Origin: Chloroflexi bacterium HGW-Chloroflexi-4
GTDB lineage: Bacteria; Chloroflexota; Anaerolineae; Anaerolineales; Anaerolineaceae
Reading direction: 5' to 3'
DNA: 37,608 bases
NCBI GenBank assembly: GCA_002840715.1
Contig: PHBW01000025.1
Coordinates: 1-37,608 of the forward strand
The notes beneath the pieces are model-generated. The model saw nothing but the letters and a program-made list of their open reading frames with translations, ran no database searches and was not told where the DNA came from. Shown piece after piece: positions 14,663 through 23,764 of this stretch. Positions within the stretch are counted from its first letter, which is position 1, and the number at the start of each line of letters is the position of its first letter. The position numbers and the translations under genes are program-made.

Positions 14663-15319
14663 TTATTTGAGGTTGTTGATCAAGAGCAGCAGGTTTGAAT
14701 AAATGGTTTCAAGGTCGGCCAAAGTTTGGTCAGGAGCAGTTTCGAGATTAGCTTGAGCATCTTCAATTTTTGTCTTGAATCCAGAAAGTGAATCAGGGTC
14801 CAAACCGGCTTTCTCAAGTTCAGCCAGATCTGCAGCCAAAAAACTGAGTGCCTGTCTGGATGAAGCAGTATCAAGTTTGGATAGTGAGGCTCTGGCAACA
14901 TTGACATCAGATTGGAATTTGTAAATGACTTTTAAGAGTTCAGTCTTGGCCAGAAGGGTGGTCTTTGCTTGTATAGTGGCTTGAGCATTGGCTAAATTTT
15001 CATTGGCAGTGGTGAGTTCGGCATTTGCTTCATCAAGTGATGATTGCATTGAGGCAGCTTTTTCTGAAGCCATGGTGGCAGAAGAAGAAATTTTCTCCTG
15101 AGCAGCTGCTAATTCTTGAGCTTTGGGTTGGTAAACCACAAACCAGGTTAAAAGGGCGCCAGCCAGAAAGGTTACAATCGCAACAATCACCCAGGGCAAT
15201 GCTCGATCAATAATTCCCTTTTGGGGCACCGAATTGGAGGCAATCTCAACCGCCGGGTTGTTCTCAACGGTATTTTCAGTCGATCGATCTTCAGCTTGTA
15301 AGTTATTATCTGGATCCAT
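14663..15319 (-). CDS. Membrane-anchored coiled-coil protein of unknown function
   Basis: I do not recognise this 218-residue protein. It has an acidic, Asn-rich N terminus (about 1-35), one membrane helix (ALPWVIVAIVTFLAGALLTWFVVY, about 40-63), and then a long Ala/Glu/Gln/Lys-rich helix with heptad character (about 66-130, with SMQSSLDEANAELTTANENLANAQATIQ). A further helical region follows to the C terminus. With no signal peptide cleavage site seen, the coiled coil is probably outside the membrane and the N terminus inside. AAGGAA precedes the ATG at 15319. It is a single-gene unit between a shared terminator and the divergent murJ. A structural or envelope-organising role is possible but unsupported. 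Confidence 0.7.
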   Translation of the reverse strand: MDPDNNLQAEDRSTENTVENNPAVEIASNSVPQKGIIDRALPWVIVAIVTFLAGALLTWFVVYQPKAQELAAAQEKISSSATMASEKAASMQSSLDEANAELTTANENLANAQATIQAKTTLLAKTELLKVIYKFQSDVNVARASLSKLDTASSRQALSFLAADLAELEKAGLDPDSLSGFKTKIEDAQANLETAPDQTLADLETIYSNLLLLINNLK

Positions 15320-15415
15320 TTTAGTTCCTTTCGTTAACCATAATCTACTCTTTTAAGTATAACGCCTTAAAACGATTCATCAAACCCTATTTCACGTGGT
15401 TTTGCGTGCTCGGGT

Positions 15416-15421
15416 TATAAT
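15416..15421 (+). promoter_or_regulatory. -10 box of murJ, predicted leaderless
   Basis: A perfect TATAAT ends 7 bases before the murJ ATG at 15429. There is no Shine-Dalgarno sequence and no clear -35 box at normal spacing. Confidence 0.6.
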
Positions 15422-15428
15422 CCAGAAT

Positions 15429-17042
15429 ATGGATTCCACAACAGACGCAATTGCTAGCGACAATAAAAAGATAGCCAAAGCATCCGGCACCATTATGTTT
15501 GCCTTTGTGATTGGGCAGGTGATTGGGTTTGCTTATAATGTGTTAAGTGCTCGCCAGTTTGGTACGAGCATGGAGATGGACGCTTTTTTTACCGCCAACA
15601 AATTTCCAGATATTCTTTACCAATTAGTCGCAGGCGGCGCTTTAGCCTCCGCTTTTATCCCTACTTTCACCGGATTATTGTCTAAGGGTGATCGCACAAA
15701 CGGCTGGAAGTTAGCTTCTGCAGTCATAAATTTGGTCACATTGATTCTATTGGTAGTAGGTGTTATTTCTGCTATTTTTGCCCCCTGGATTGTCAGAAAT
15801 ATTCTTGTGCCTGGTTTTACAGACCCGGTCAAATTTCAATTGACTGTGGATTTGCTGCGTATTCAATTGATTGCACCCGTAATTTTTGGCGTCAGTGGTT
15901 TATCCATGGGAATCTTGAATTCGCATCAAAAATTCTTATGGCCAGCGTTAGCCCCTGCCATGTATTCCGTTGGCAAGATCATTGGTGTTATATTTCTTGC
16001 CCCATCCATGGGAGCCTATGGTCTGGCGATTGGGGCAGTTGTTGGAGCTTTACTCCATTGTCTGGTGCAGGTACCTGCTTTACTGCGTTTACCAGAACGT
16101 AAATATTCATTGACGCTTGGTTTAGATCTACCCGAAGTGAGAAATGTCGCCAGGTTGATGGGGCCGCGTCTCTTAGGTGTCGCGTTTGTGCAGTTGAATT
16201 TTATGGTTAACTACAATTTGTCTTCTCACCTGGGTGACGGACCGTTGTCTGCGATCAATAATGCTTTTACGTTAATGATGATCCTTGAGATCGTGATCGC
16301 TCAATCCATTGCGATTGCAGCCTTTCCAACATTTTCAGCACAGGTTGCCAATGGAAAAAAAGATGAAATGCGCTTATCTCTCTCATCTTTACTTCGCAGT
16401 CTCATGTATCTAACCATACCTGCTTCTGTTGGCATGGTGCTTTTGCGGGTTCCAATCGTCTCAATCGTTTATCAATACGGAAAATTTGATGCCACTTCTA
16501 CCCAATTGGTAGCCTGGGCATTGTTGTTTTATGGGATCGGTTTGGTGGGGTTTTCGGTGGTCGAAATTGTTTCGAGGGCGTTTTATGCGCTTCACGACAC
16601 TAAAACGCCGGTGTTGGTCGGTGTGGCTACCATGATCATCAACATTGGTCTAAGTTTCCTGTTTTTGAATCTTTTTCCTCGTTGGGGTTGGATGCCGCAC
16701 GGCGGTCTGGCTCTATCCATGACTGCGGCCAGTTTTCTCGAGATGGCTATTTTGTTGATTTACATGCGAAAAAAACTTTCAGGTTTGGATGGTGTTCATC
16801 TGTTCAATGGGTTGTTCAAAGCGCTGTTGGCCAGCGGAATAATGGCTCTGGCGGTGTGGGGATGGCTGACAATATCTACACAATATTCAAAATGGGTGAT
16901 CGGTCTGGCGGGGATTGCAATCGGGGTTTTGGTATATATAATGGGATTAATCATCCTGCGAGTTCCTGAGTTAATAACGATCCTTCGAATGGCCTCCAAA
17001 ATCACACATCGCTTGGGGGGCAGAAAAACGGGGGAGGCATGA
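15429..17042 (+). CDS. murJ: Lipid II flippase MurJ (MviN)
   Basis: This is an integral membrane protein of 537 residues with about 14 helices and the MurJ/MviN pattern: MFAFVIGQVIGFAYNVLSARQFG, then MDAFFTANKFPDILYQLVAGGALASAFIPTFT (the family's most conserved block), GLSMGILNSHQKF, QLNFMVNYNLSSHLGDGPLSAINNAFTLMM and SRAFYALHDTKTPV. It moves the peptidoglycan precursor lipid II across the membrane. I placed the start at the ATG at 15429 rather than a GTG at 15396, because the protein there begins MDSTTDAIASDNKKIAKASG, like relatives, and the TATAAT box at 15416-15421 lies inside the longer version. Its stop overlaps the next ATG (ATGA, 17039-17042). Confidence 0.95.
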   Translation: MDSTTDAIASDNKKIAKASGTIMFAFVIGQVIGFAYNVLSARQFGTSMEMDAFFTANKFPDILYQLVAGGALASAFIPTFTGLLSKGDRTNGWKLASAVINLVTLILLVVGVISAIFAPWIVRNILVPGFTDPVKFQLTVDLLRIQLIAPVIFGVSGLSMGILNSHQKFLWPALAPAMYSVGKIIGVIFLAPSMGAYGLAIGAVVGALLHCLVQVPALLRLPERKYSLTLGLDLPEVRNVARLMGPRLLGVAFVQLNFMVNYNLSSHLGDGPLSAINNAFTLMMILEIVIAQSIAIAAFPTFSAQVANGKKDEMRLSLSSLLRSLMYLTIPASVGMVLLRVPIVSIVYQYGKFDATSTQLVAWALLFYGIGLVGFSVVEIVSRAFYALHDTKTPVLVGVATMIINIGLSFLFLNLFPRWGWMPHGGLALSMTAASFLEMAILLIYMRKKLSGLDGVHLFNGLFKALLASGIMALAVWGWLTISTQYSKWVIGLAGIAIGVLVYIMGLIILRVPELITILRMASKITHRLGGRKTGEA

Positions 17043-17656
17043 CCCTGAACCTTCGTCCGGCGACTATATCAGATGCACCTGTTGCGGCTGCGTTATTGGC
17101 AGAAACCAACGGTGAATTTGGTGTGGCGGTGTTGGGGCTTGGCAGACCAGAGCTTCAGTTTTTTGCCCTAAAGCAGTGGTTTTCAGATTCAGGCAATCGT
17201 TTCAGTTATCAATGCACCACTATTGCTGACAAAGACGAGGCCGTTGCCGGTTTGTTGTTGGCAATTAAAGGTTCGGACCTGGCCGTGCTTGAACTTGGCT
17301 GTGCCAAACGTATTTTTACGATCTACGGTTTTCTTGGTGCATTTAAAATGATCTGGTTGAATAAAGCATTGGCGGGCAACAAAGAAGCTGAAATAGATGA
17401 ATACCTGATCGCTCATCTTGCAGTGGATGAACATTTCAGACGCCAGGGAATTGCCCAAACGCTGCTTGAAAAAGCTGCAACGGATGCCCGAGCGTCAGGC
17501 TTATCAAGGCTGGTACTTGAAGTTGAGATTGGTAATCAAAATGCCATTGCGCTTTACCAGAAGGCTGGCTTTGAAATAGTAAACACTGTTTATTTCAATG
17601 ATCAATCGGCACGATTTAAATCTCCCGGTTTTTACAAAATGTTAAAGACGCTATAA
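17039..17656 (+). CDS. GNAT-family N-acetyltransferase
   Basis: The 205-residue protein has the GNAT layout: an N-terminal TLNLRPATISDAPVAAALL, then motif A YLIAHLAVDEHFRRQGIAQTLLEKAATDA near residues 120-150 with the acetyl-CoA loop RRQGIA, and motif B VEIGNQNAIALYQKAGFEIVNTVYF. It transfers an acetyl group from acetyl-CoA to an amine. The acceptor cannot be told from the sequence. Its ATG overlaps the murJ stop by four bases, so translation is likely coupled to murJ. Whether it acts on a cell-wall precursor is speculation from that position. Confidence 0.88.
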   Translation: MTLNLRPATISDAPVAAALLAETNGEFGVAVLGLGRPELQFFALKQWFSDSGNRFSYQCTTIADKDEAVAGLLLAIKGSDLAVLELGCAKRIFTIYGFLGAFKMIWLNKALAGNKEAEIDEYLIAHLAVDEHFRRQGIAQTLLEKAATDARASGLSRLVLEVEIGNQNAIALYQKAGFEIVNTVYFNDQSARFKSPGFYKMLKTL

Positions 17657-17667
17657 GGAGTATTGGT

Positions 17668-18423
17668 ATGCAAAACAACTCTGGTCAAGAATTCATGGTC
17701 AATTCACGTTATGAGCACATCAGCCCAGCCCCGCAAGACGGAGGAAAGATCCCGCAGCCACCGTTGGAATTGCCTGCCCCAGAGGGGTCCAGTTTGATCG
17801 CTTTACCTGCCTTTGAGACACTAAATCTTCCAGACATGGATTTGCGTATGGCTATTGAATCCCGCAAGACCATTCGAAAATATGCTGCTGAATCGTTGAC
17901 GCTCGAAGAAGTTACATACCTATTGTGGATCTCTCAAGGTGTGAAGCATGTTTCACCCAGACCCGCCACGGCGCGGACGGTGCCTTCAGCGGGTGCGCGG
18001 CACGCCTTCGAGACTTATTTGCTGGTCAACCGCGTGTCAGGGCTTGAACCAGGACTCTACCGCTACATGGCGATTGATAACGGGTTGGTCAATTTGAACG
18101 CGGCCGCGGATATCGCGACCCGATTGAAATCTGCCTGCCTTGACCAGCCTCAACTTGAAAACTGCGCCGCTGCCTTCATCTGGGTGGCTGTGGCGGAGCG
18201 TATGTATTGGCGCTACGTTGAGCGCGGCTATCGCTACCTGCACCTGGATGCCGGGCATGTGTGCCAGAACCTGGCGCTCGGAGCAGAGCAGATCGGCGGG
18301 GGAATCTGCCCCATCGCAGCCTTTGATGATGTGAAGCTGAACGCCACCCTCGGCCTGGATGGCGAGGACTTGTTCGTGATCTACCTGGCGACGGTGGGGA
18401 AAAAGGCGGATAAGCGAGAATAG
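17668..18423 (+). CDS. SagB-type nitroreductase-family dehydrogenase
   Basis: The 251-residue protein matches the SagB/ThcOx branch of the FMN-dependent nitroreductase superfamily: MAIESRKTIRKY, LLWISQGVK, RTVPSAGARHAFETYLLVNRVSGLEPGLYRY, CLDQPQLENCAAAFIWVAVAERMYWRYVERGYRYLHLDAGHVCQNLALGAEQIGGGICPIAAFDD and LGLDGEDLFVIYLATVGKK. SagB enzymes oxidise azolines to azoles in some peptide natural-product pathways, but stand-alone relatives are common. No YcaO cyclodehydratase or precursor peptide is seen nearby. An AAGGAG site lies upstream of the ATG at 17668. It follows the GNAT gene by 11 bp and so ends the murJ operon. Its 3' two-thirds are noticeably GC-richer than murJ. Confidence 0.87.
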   Translation: MQNNSGQEFMVNSRYEHISPAPQDGGKIPQPPLELPAPEGSSLIALPAFETLNLPDMDLRMAIESRKTIRKYAAESLTLEEVTYLLWISQGVKHVSPRPATARTVPSAGARHAFETYLLVNRVSGLEPGLYRYMAIDNGLVNLNAAADIATRLKSACLDQPQLENCAAAFIWVAVAERMYWRYVERGYRYLHLDAGHVCQNLALGAEQIGGGICPIAAFDDVKLNATLGLDGEDLFVIYLATVGKKADKRE

Positions 18424-18439
18424 AGAATTGAGAATCGTT

Positions 18440-18461
18440 GCTGTAAAAATATACAGCGTTT
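18440..18461 (+). terminator. Weak hairpin after the SagB-type gene
   Basis: GCTGTA (18440-18445) and TACAGC (18452-18457) form a 6-bp stem followed by GTTTAT. It may end the murJ operon but is weak. Apart from this and the pfkA terminator, the 332-bp gap 18424-18755 holds only AT-rich sequence with no gene that I can support. Confidence 0.35.
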
Positions 18462-18707
18462 ATAAAAGATATGGATTGCAGTTTTGAGAAGAGGGAGAGT
18501 AACCGGAATACGGGCAGTGTAACACATCTTATTCTTGTTTCAAAAATATAATTGCATTTATCGGTGTCGATCATAATTATGAGAGCTCGCACTTAAGACA
18601 ACCAAAAAGGTATGATTTGTGCCTATTTTGAAGTCAAAAATATAAAACAAAAACTATAATTATTATCCAATTAAGACTATCTACTCCAATCCAGTCAATC
18701 CAAAACA

Positions 18708-18740
18708 AAAGACACGACTTTCAAAGTCGTGTCTTTATCT
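18708..18740. terminator. Terminator of dnaE-pfkA, probably bidirectional
   Basis: A near-perfect 14-bp inverted repeat (18708-18721 and 18723-18736) has an A-rich left side and T-rich right side, so it can serve the minus-strand pfkA, which ends at 18756, and plus-strand readthrough from the SagB-type gene. Confidence 0.85.
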
Positions 18741-18755
18741 TTAACTAAACAGTGT

Positions 18756-19736
18756 TTATTTAGCCAGGATTTTGGTCATCTCGATGAATTTCTGAGATAA
18801 AGTCTTGGTGTTGGAAATGACTTCATCAATGGGCACAGCGCACATTTCGGTGCCCTGCAGACCCGTCATCACATTTGTCTTGCCTGCCAGCAGAAACTCC
18901 ACTGCTGTCACGCCGAAGCGGGTTGCCAACAAGCGGTCAAACGCGGAGGGTTTTCCGCCGCGCTGAATGTGTCCTAGAATGGTGACGCGCGTTGAGAAGC
19001 CAATATCCATGGCGTCAATTTTTGCGGCCAGTTCCAGGGCGTGCGGCTCATACCCTTCAGCCACCACGATGATGGCGTGGGATTTTCCGCGGCGGTAAGC
19101 GTCTTCAATGGCAGTGGCGACTTCCTCCGGCGGGGTCTTGTTTTCGGGGATCAGCACAAGTTCGGCGCCGCAGATGATGCCGGCCTGGATGGCCAGATAG
19201 CCTGATGCCCGCCCCATGGTTTCAATCAAGAAAGCCCGGTTGTGCGAAGATGCCGTGTCGCGGATCTTGTCAATCGCGTCCACAATGGTGTTAAGCGCTG
19301 TATCCACACCGATGCACATATCCGTGCCAAAAATATCATTGTCAATACTGGCAGGCACACCCACCACGGGGATGCCTTTGGCGATCAATTTTTGAGCGCC
19401 GTTTAATGAACCATCTCCACCCGCCACGATGACCGCATCCATGCCGGCATTGTTGATCTGTCTGATTGCTTCGCGCTGTCCGCTTGGCTCGCGGAATTCC
19501 AAACTGCGGGCAGTTTGTAAAATGGTGCCGCCCCGTTGCAAAATGCCGCTCACGTCTCTTGCACCCATTTCACGGAACTTGCCGCGAATCAAGCCTTCGA
19601 ATCCACCTTCAATCCCCAGAGTCTTAATGCCATAAGCTGCGCAAGTCCGCACGACCGCCCGAATGAACGGGTTCATTCCGGGGGCATCACCGCCGGAGGT
19701 CATAACACCAATTGTTTTAATTGTAGTTTCTTCCAT
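18756..19736 (-). CDS. pfkA: 6-phosphofructokinase
   Basis: The 326-residue protein phosphorylates fructose 6-phosphate in glycolysis. Motifs in order: GGDAPGMN at 15-22, GGDGS at 106-110, the catalytic PASIDNDIFGTD at 128-139, and MGRASGYLA near 180. GGDGS, with Gly where PPi-using enzymes have Asp, and the lack of a Lys before the S/T-IDND motif both point to ATP as phosphate donor. The residues before IDND are Ala-Ser rather than the usual Gly-Thr. Length is normal. It begins 19 bp after the dnaE stop on the same strand, so it is probably co-transcribed with dnaE. A strong terminator follows. Confidence 0.94.
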   Translation of the reverse strand: MEETTIKTIGVMTSGGDAPGMNPFIRAVVRTCAAYGIKTLGIEGGFEGLIRGKFREMGARDVSGILQRGGTILQTARSLEFREPSGQREAIRQINNAGMDAVIVAGGDGSLNGAQKLIAKGIPVVGVPASIDNDIFGTDMCIGVDTALNTIVDAIDKIRDTASSHNRAFLIETMGRASGYLAIQAGIICGAELVLIPENKTPPEEVATAIEDAYRRGKSHAIIVVAEGYEPHALELAAKIDAMDIGFSTRVTILGHIQRGGKPSAFDRLLATRFGVTAVEFLLAGKTNVMTGLQGTEMCAVPIDEVISNTKTLSQKFIEMTKILAK

Positions 19737-19755
19737 TTTACTTTCCTAATAATGA

Positions 19756-22700
19756 CTAAACGATTTCGACCTGCACGTTTTCAGGGCCGACCAATTCTAC
19801 CAGCTTATTTAACAATTCGGTATTGGCTGCCGTCGTGTCATTAGGGAAATCAAGCAGATGCTTTCTGCCCTGCTCAAAGATCAAAAAGCAATAGCGGTCC
19901 TCGCCCGGGAAGGAGTTAAGCAGTCCATGAACCCGGCGCATGCGGCGCACATCCCTCTCTTTTTCGCCGCTGGCTGTAAGGGTAACCGTGATCAATTGCT
20001 TTTTGCTTTTATTGGCGTTGCGATACGGATCGGAAAACTCAGGGGGTACGATGGCTTGCGGAATTTCTTTATGAGAGACAATCGAAACAGCGTCACCCTT
20101 TTCGTGTGTGGTTTTATTTTCAACTGGTGTCGTTTTGGTTTCGACTGGTTTGACAGGTTCAACCTGGCTGACTGATGTTTGCGTTTTAACGGCTGCACCA
20201 GCATTGATCGGTGGTGTAATGGCCGCTGCTTTGGTTTCAACCGGCGGCGCTTTTAATTCAAAAGGCTCGTTCATTTCGGGCGGCGGTGTGAGGTGCCAGT
20301 CATCAGGCAGCATGGGCATTTCAGGCTCATCCGACATCTGGGTTTCTGCATTCATTTCAGCAGGCGACAGTTCAGGTTCAAGGCTGCCAGGTTCGGCGGC
20401 TGTGTTTAAGGCAAGCTCTTCTGCCTCGCGCATTTCATCCGTAACGTCTTCCAGTTGAATGGCTCGGATCGTATCCACCAAAATCTTGGGGTCACCAGAG
20501 GCAGCATCCACCTTGCCATCGGCTATGATCACGGTTTCCATTTGCACCAGCAGACTGAATTTTTCCCACACCTTGGGGAAGATCACCAGCTCGATCGGCC
20601 CCTGCAGGTCTTCAACCGTGGCAAAAGCCATCGGGTTGCCGTTCTTGGTGGTCAGGGTGCGCATGCGCGTGACCAGACCGGCCACGGTCACCTTGGTTTG
20701 ATGCGCCACTTCGGCCAGTTCAATCGATGAGTGGCTGGCATTGAGGCGAATATAGGGAAGATAAGGCGTAATGGGATGGTCTGACACGTAAAGCCCGATC
20801 AATTCTTTTTCCCATTCCAGTTGTTCGCGGCGGTCTAGCATCATGCCTTCAGGCAGGTGAATGTCATCCACAATACCGCTGGCTTCGCCGAAAATGCTCA
20901 ATTGCCCACTTGAAGCTGCTTTGAAATGACTGTTGCTGATCGAGATCATGCTGTCCATTACTGCCAGCAGCGCCTTGCGCGGACCGAAGCAGTCCAATGC
21001 ACCCACACGGATCATGCATTCCAGGCTGCGTTTGCCTACTCGGTGCAGGTCCACGCGGCGGATGAAATCGTTTAAATCTTTAAACTTGCCTTCTGCCCTG
21101 GCACTCAAGATCAAGTCCACGGGGTCTTTGCCCACGTTCTTGACCGCACCCAACCCGAAACGGATGGCGGATTTATCGCCCGGGACGTCTTCGATGGTGA
21201 AATCCCAGCCGCTCGAACACACATCAGGGGGCAGCACTTCAATGCCCATGCTGCGGCAATCCGCAGAATAGAAAGCCACCTTTGAAGCATCGCTTTTTGA
21301 AACTGAAAGGAGGGCGGTCATGTATTCGACCGTGTAATGTGTCTTTAGATAAGCGGTTTCAACCGCCACCACACCGTAATCCGCGGCATGGCTTTTGTTA
21401 AAGCCGTAGCGGGCGAAGTTTTCCCACTCCGTGAAGATCGCCACCGCAATGGATTCTTCGATGCCTTTTTCGGCTGCGCCTTTGACGAATTTTATCTTGT
21501 GTTTCTCGATTTCGGCAACCAGTTTCTTTGAAATCGCCTTGCGGAAGTCATCTGCATCTGCGGCGGTGTAACCTGCCATACCCATCACAGCCAGCATCAA
21601 TTGTTCTTGATAAATGGGGATGCCGAAGGTCTCCGAGAAGAACTCTTCCATTTTTGGGTGGCGGTATGTGACTTCTTCTTCGTGATGCAGGCGTTTGATA
21701 TAGGAGGGAATGAACTCCATCGGGCCGGGGCGGAAGAGCGCCACCATGGCGATGATGTTTGAAAGATTTTCGGGCTTCATCTGAGTGATGTAGCGGGTCA
21801 TGCCGTTGCCTTCGAGTTGGAAGACGCCGGCGGTGTGTCCGCGGCCCAGTGATACAAAAGTTTCTGCATCATCCAGCGGGATGTTGTGCAGATTCAAGAT
21901 CACGCCGTGCCGGTCTTTGATCAGATCGCAGGCGCGCTGCATGATGGTGAGGGTCGAAAGCCCCAAAAAGTCCACTTTAAGCAGGCCGAGTTTATCCACG
22001 ATCTTCATCTCAAACTGGGTGACCGTCTTGATCGGGGATTCTTCAGATCCGCTGGTGGGGCGGTGCAGGGGAATATATTCCACCATCGGGATGTCGGTGA
22101 TCACCACCCCGGCGGCATGCGTGCCGGCGTTGCGCGCCACACCTTCCATGCGGGCGGCTGTGTCGATCAGGTCGTGCATGTAATCTGATTCGTTATAAAT
22201 CGCGCGGAATTGGTCGGAGGCTTCAATGGAATTGAGCACGGTCACTGGTTTGTCGGGGATCACGGCAGGCACGGCCTTGCTGACCCGATCCACCTCGGAA
22301 AGGGGAATATCCATCACGCGGCCTACGTCGCGCAGCGCTGCGCGCGCACCGAGCGTGCCAAAAGTGATGATCTGTGCCACTTTATCCGCACCGTATTGGC
22401 GAGCGCAGTATTCCATGATAAGTGCGCGCTTGTCGTCCTGGATGTCGAGGTCAATATCCGGCATCGAGATACGGTTGGGGTTCAAGAAACGTTCAAACAG
22501 CAGTTTGTGCCCGAGCGGTTCGATCAGACTGATCTGCAGCGAGTAAGCCACAATTGAGCCGGCGCCTGAGCCGCGGGTGTTGTACCAGACGTTGTTTTCT
22601 CGTGAAAAACGGCACAAATCCCACACGATCAAGAAATAGGCGTCAAAACCCATTTGATGGATGATATTCAATTCATAATTAAGGCGTTCCCGAATTTCGG

Positions 22701-23649
22701 GATCATTAGCCTTGGTGCCGTACTGGATTATTAAACCCTCTTCGCACAGTTTGCGCAAATAGGTCTCCCCCGTAAATCCATCCGGCACGATGAATTGGGG
22801 CAGGTGATAGCCCTTTTTGATCAGGTCCACATTGCAGCGGTCAGCGATCAGCAGCGTGTTGCTGAGTGCTTCGGGCATCTCGGGGAAGAGCGCCGCCATT
22901 TCTTCCGGCGAACGCAGGTAGTAAGAATCGCCGGTCATGCGCATGCGGTTGGTGTCGCTCACCAGCGACCCAGTCTGGATGCAGAGCATGATATCCTGCA
23001 GACGGGCATCCGAGCGGTTGATGTAATGCACATCATTGGTGGCGATATATTTGGCGTTGTAGCGTTTGCCCAGGTCGATCAGGGTTTTATTGAGGGCGGG
23101 CAGTTCGGCGATGTCGTGGCTTTGCAGTTCCACGTAGAAATTATCCGCGCCGAAGACGTTGTAATACCAATCCATCATCTCGCGGCCGGCTTCTGCACCC
23201 TTGTGCAAAATCGTCCGCGGCACTTCGCCAGACATGCACGAGGTTGTGGCGATCAGCCCTTCAGAATGGGCGGCCAGAAATTCATGATCCACCCGGGGAT
23301 AGTAGTAAAAGCCTTCCAACTGGGCGGCGCTGGCGATCTTAAGCAGGTTTTTATAGCCTGTCTCGTTTTCTGCCAGCAGCAGCAAATGAAAGGAATGTTT
23401 GTCTTTTTGTGAGTCGCGATCGGTCATACCCCGGGCAGCCACATAGGTTTCAAGCCCGATGATCGGTTTGACCCCGGCGTCCTTGGCGGCAGAGTAAAAT
23501 TCGATCACACCAAACATCGTACCGTGATCAGTGATGGCCACAGAATCCATGTTCATTTCTTTAACCTTGGCTACCAGCTTCTTAATGTTGCTGAAGCCGT
23601 CCAATAGGGAATATTCAGTGTGAACGTGAAGATGAGCAAAAGATGACAT
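19756..23649 (-). CDS. dnaE: DNA polymerase III alpha subunit, DnaE type
   Basis: At 1297 residues this is longer than the usual 1150-1180. The N-terminal PHP domain has HLHVHTEYSLLDG, ITDHGTMFG, GLETYVA, SFHLLLLAE, TSCMSGEVPR and TNDVHYI, so its metal ligands look complete. The polymerase core has MPDIDLDIQD near residue 400 and KVDFLGL near 550, which supply the catalytic Asp residues, and a later HAADYGVVA segment. The OB-fold region is near 1000 (VTVAGLVTRMRTLTTKNG). After about residue 1085 there is a Pro/Glu/Thr/Lys-rich linker of roughly 120 residues, and then a compact C-terminal domain (LITVTLTASGEKERDVRRMRRVHGLL). The start at 23649 has only a distant GGAG. It is the first gene of a dnaE-pfkA pair. 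Confidence 0.96.
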   Translation of the reverse strand: MSSFAHLHVHTEYSLLDGFSNIKKLVAKVKEMNMDSVAITDHGTMFGVIEFYSAAKDAGVKPIIGLETYVAARGMTDRDSQKDKHSFHLLLLAENETGYKNLLKIASAAQLEGFYYYPRVDHEFLAAHSEGLIATTSCMSGEVPRTILHKGAEAGREMMDWYYNVFGADNFYVELQSHDIAELPALNKTLIDLGKRYNAKYIATNDVHYINRSDARLQDIMLCIQTGSLVSDTNRMRMTGDSYYLRSPEEMAALFPEMPEALSNTLLIADRCNVDLIKKGYHLPQFIVPDGFTGETYLRKLCEEGLIIQYGTKANDPEIRERLNYELNIIHQMGFDAYFLIVWDLCRFSRENNVWYNTRGSGAGSIVAYSLQISLIEPLGHKLLFERFLNPNRISMPDIDLDIQDDKRALIMEYCARQYGADKVAQIITFGTLGARAALRDVGRVMDIPLSEVDRVSKAVPAVIPDKPVTVLNSIEASDQFRAIYNESDYMHDLIDTAARMEGVARNAGTHAAGVVITDIPMVEYIPLHRPTSGSEESPIKTVTQFEMKIVDKLGLLKVDFLGLSTLTIMQRACDLIKDRHGVILNLHNIPLDDAETFVSLGRGHTAGVFQLEGNGMTRYITQMKPENLSNIIAMVALFRPGPMEFIPSYIKRLHHEEEVTYRHPKMEEFFSETFGIPIYQEQLMLAVMGMAGYTAADADDFRKAISKKLVAEIEKHKIKFVKGAAEKGIEESIAVAIFTEWENFARYGFNKSHAADYGVVAVETAYLKTHYTVEYMTALLSVSKSDASKVAFYSADCRSMGIEVLPPDVCSSGWDFTIEDVPGDKSAIRFGLGAVKNVGKDPVDLILSARAEGKFKDLNDFIRRVDLHRVGKRSLECMIRVGALDCFGPRKALLAVMDSMISISNSHFKAASSGQLSIFGEASGIVDDIHLPEGMMLDRREQLEWEKELIGLYVSDHPITPYLPYIRLNASHSSIELAEVAHQTKVTVAGLVTRMRTLTTKNGNPMAFATVEDLQGPIELVIFPKVWEKFSLLVQMETVIIADGKVDAASGDPKILVDTIRAIQLEDVTDEMREAEELALNTAAEPGSLEPELSPAEMNAETQMSDEPEMPMLPDDWHLTPPPEMNEPFELKAPPVETKAAAITPPINAGAAVKTQTSVSQVEPVKPVETKTTPVENKTTHEKGDAVSIVSHKEIPQAIVPPEFSDPYRNANKSKKQLITVTLTASGEKERDVRRMRRVHGLLNSFPGEDRYCFLIFEQGRKHLLDFPNDTTAANTELLNKLVELVGPENVQVEIV

Positions 23650-23690
23650 GGCGGGGACTGCACTCCAAAGGCTACAAATAAGTCTGATTC

Positions 23691-23719
23691 ATTATAGCAT
23701 TTTGAAAATCCGCTGTCCT
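23691..23719 (-). promoter_or_regulatory. Promoter of dnaE-pfkA
   Basis: Minus-strand TATAAT (23696-23691) is preceded at 17 bp by AGGACA (23719-23714), a 4/6 match to the -35 consensus. The predicted leader is about 35 nt. Confidence 0.55.
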
Positions 23720-23764
23720 TAAGAATGGATTTTTACCAAGTTATTTTAAGGTGGGTTTAAATAT

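Noticed and set aside
18424..18707. Small gene in the gap after the SagB-type gene
   Set aside because: The frames are short, AT-rich, without a ribosome-binding site, and the one longer minus-strand frame runs back into the SagB-type gene.
22795..23412. 205-codon open frame on the plus strand opposite dnaE
   Set aside because: It is an antisense shadow of the GC-rich dnaE PHP region, with no motif, no ribosome-binding site and no sensible neighbours.
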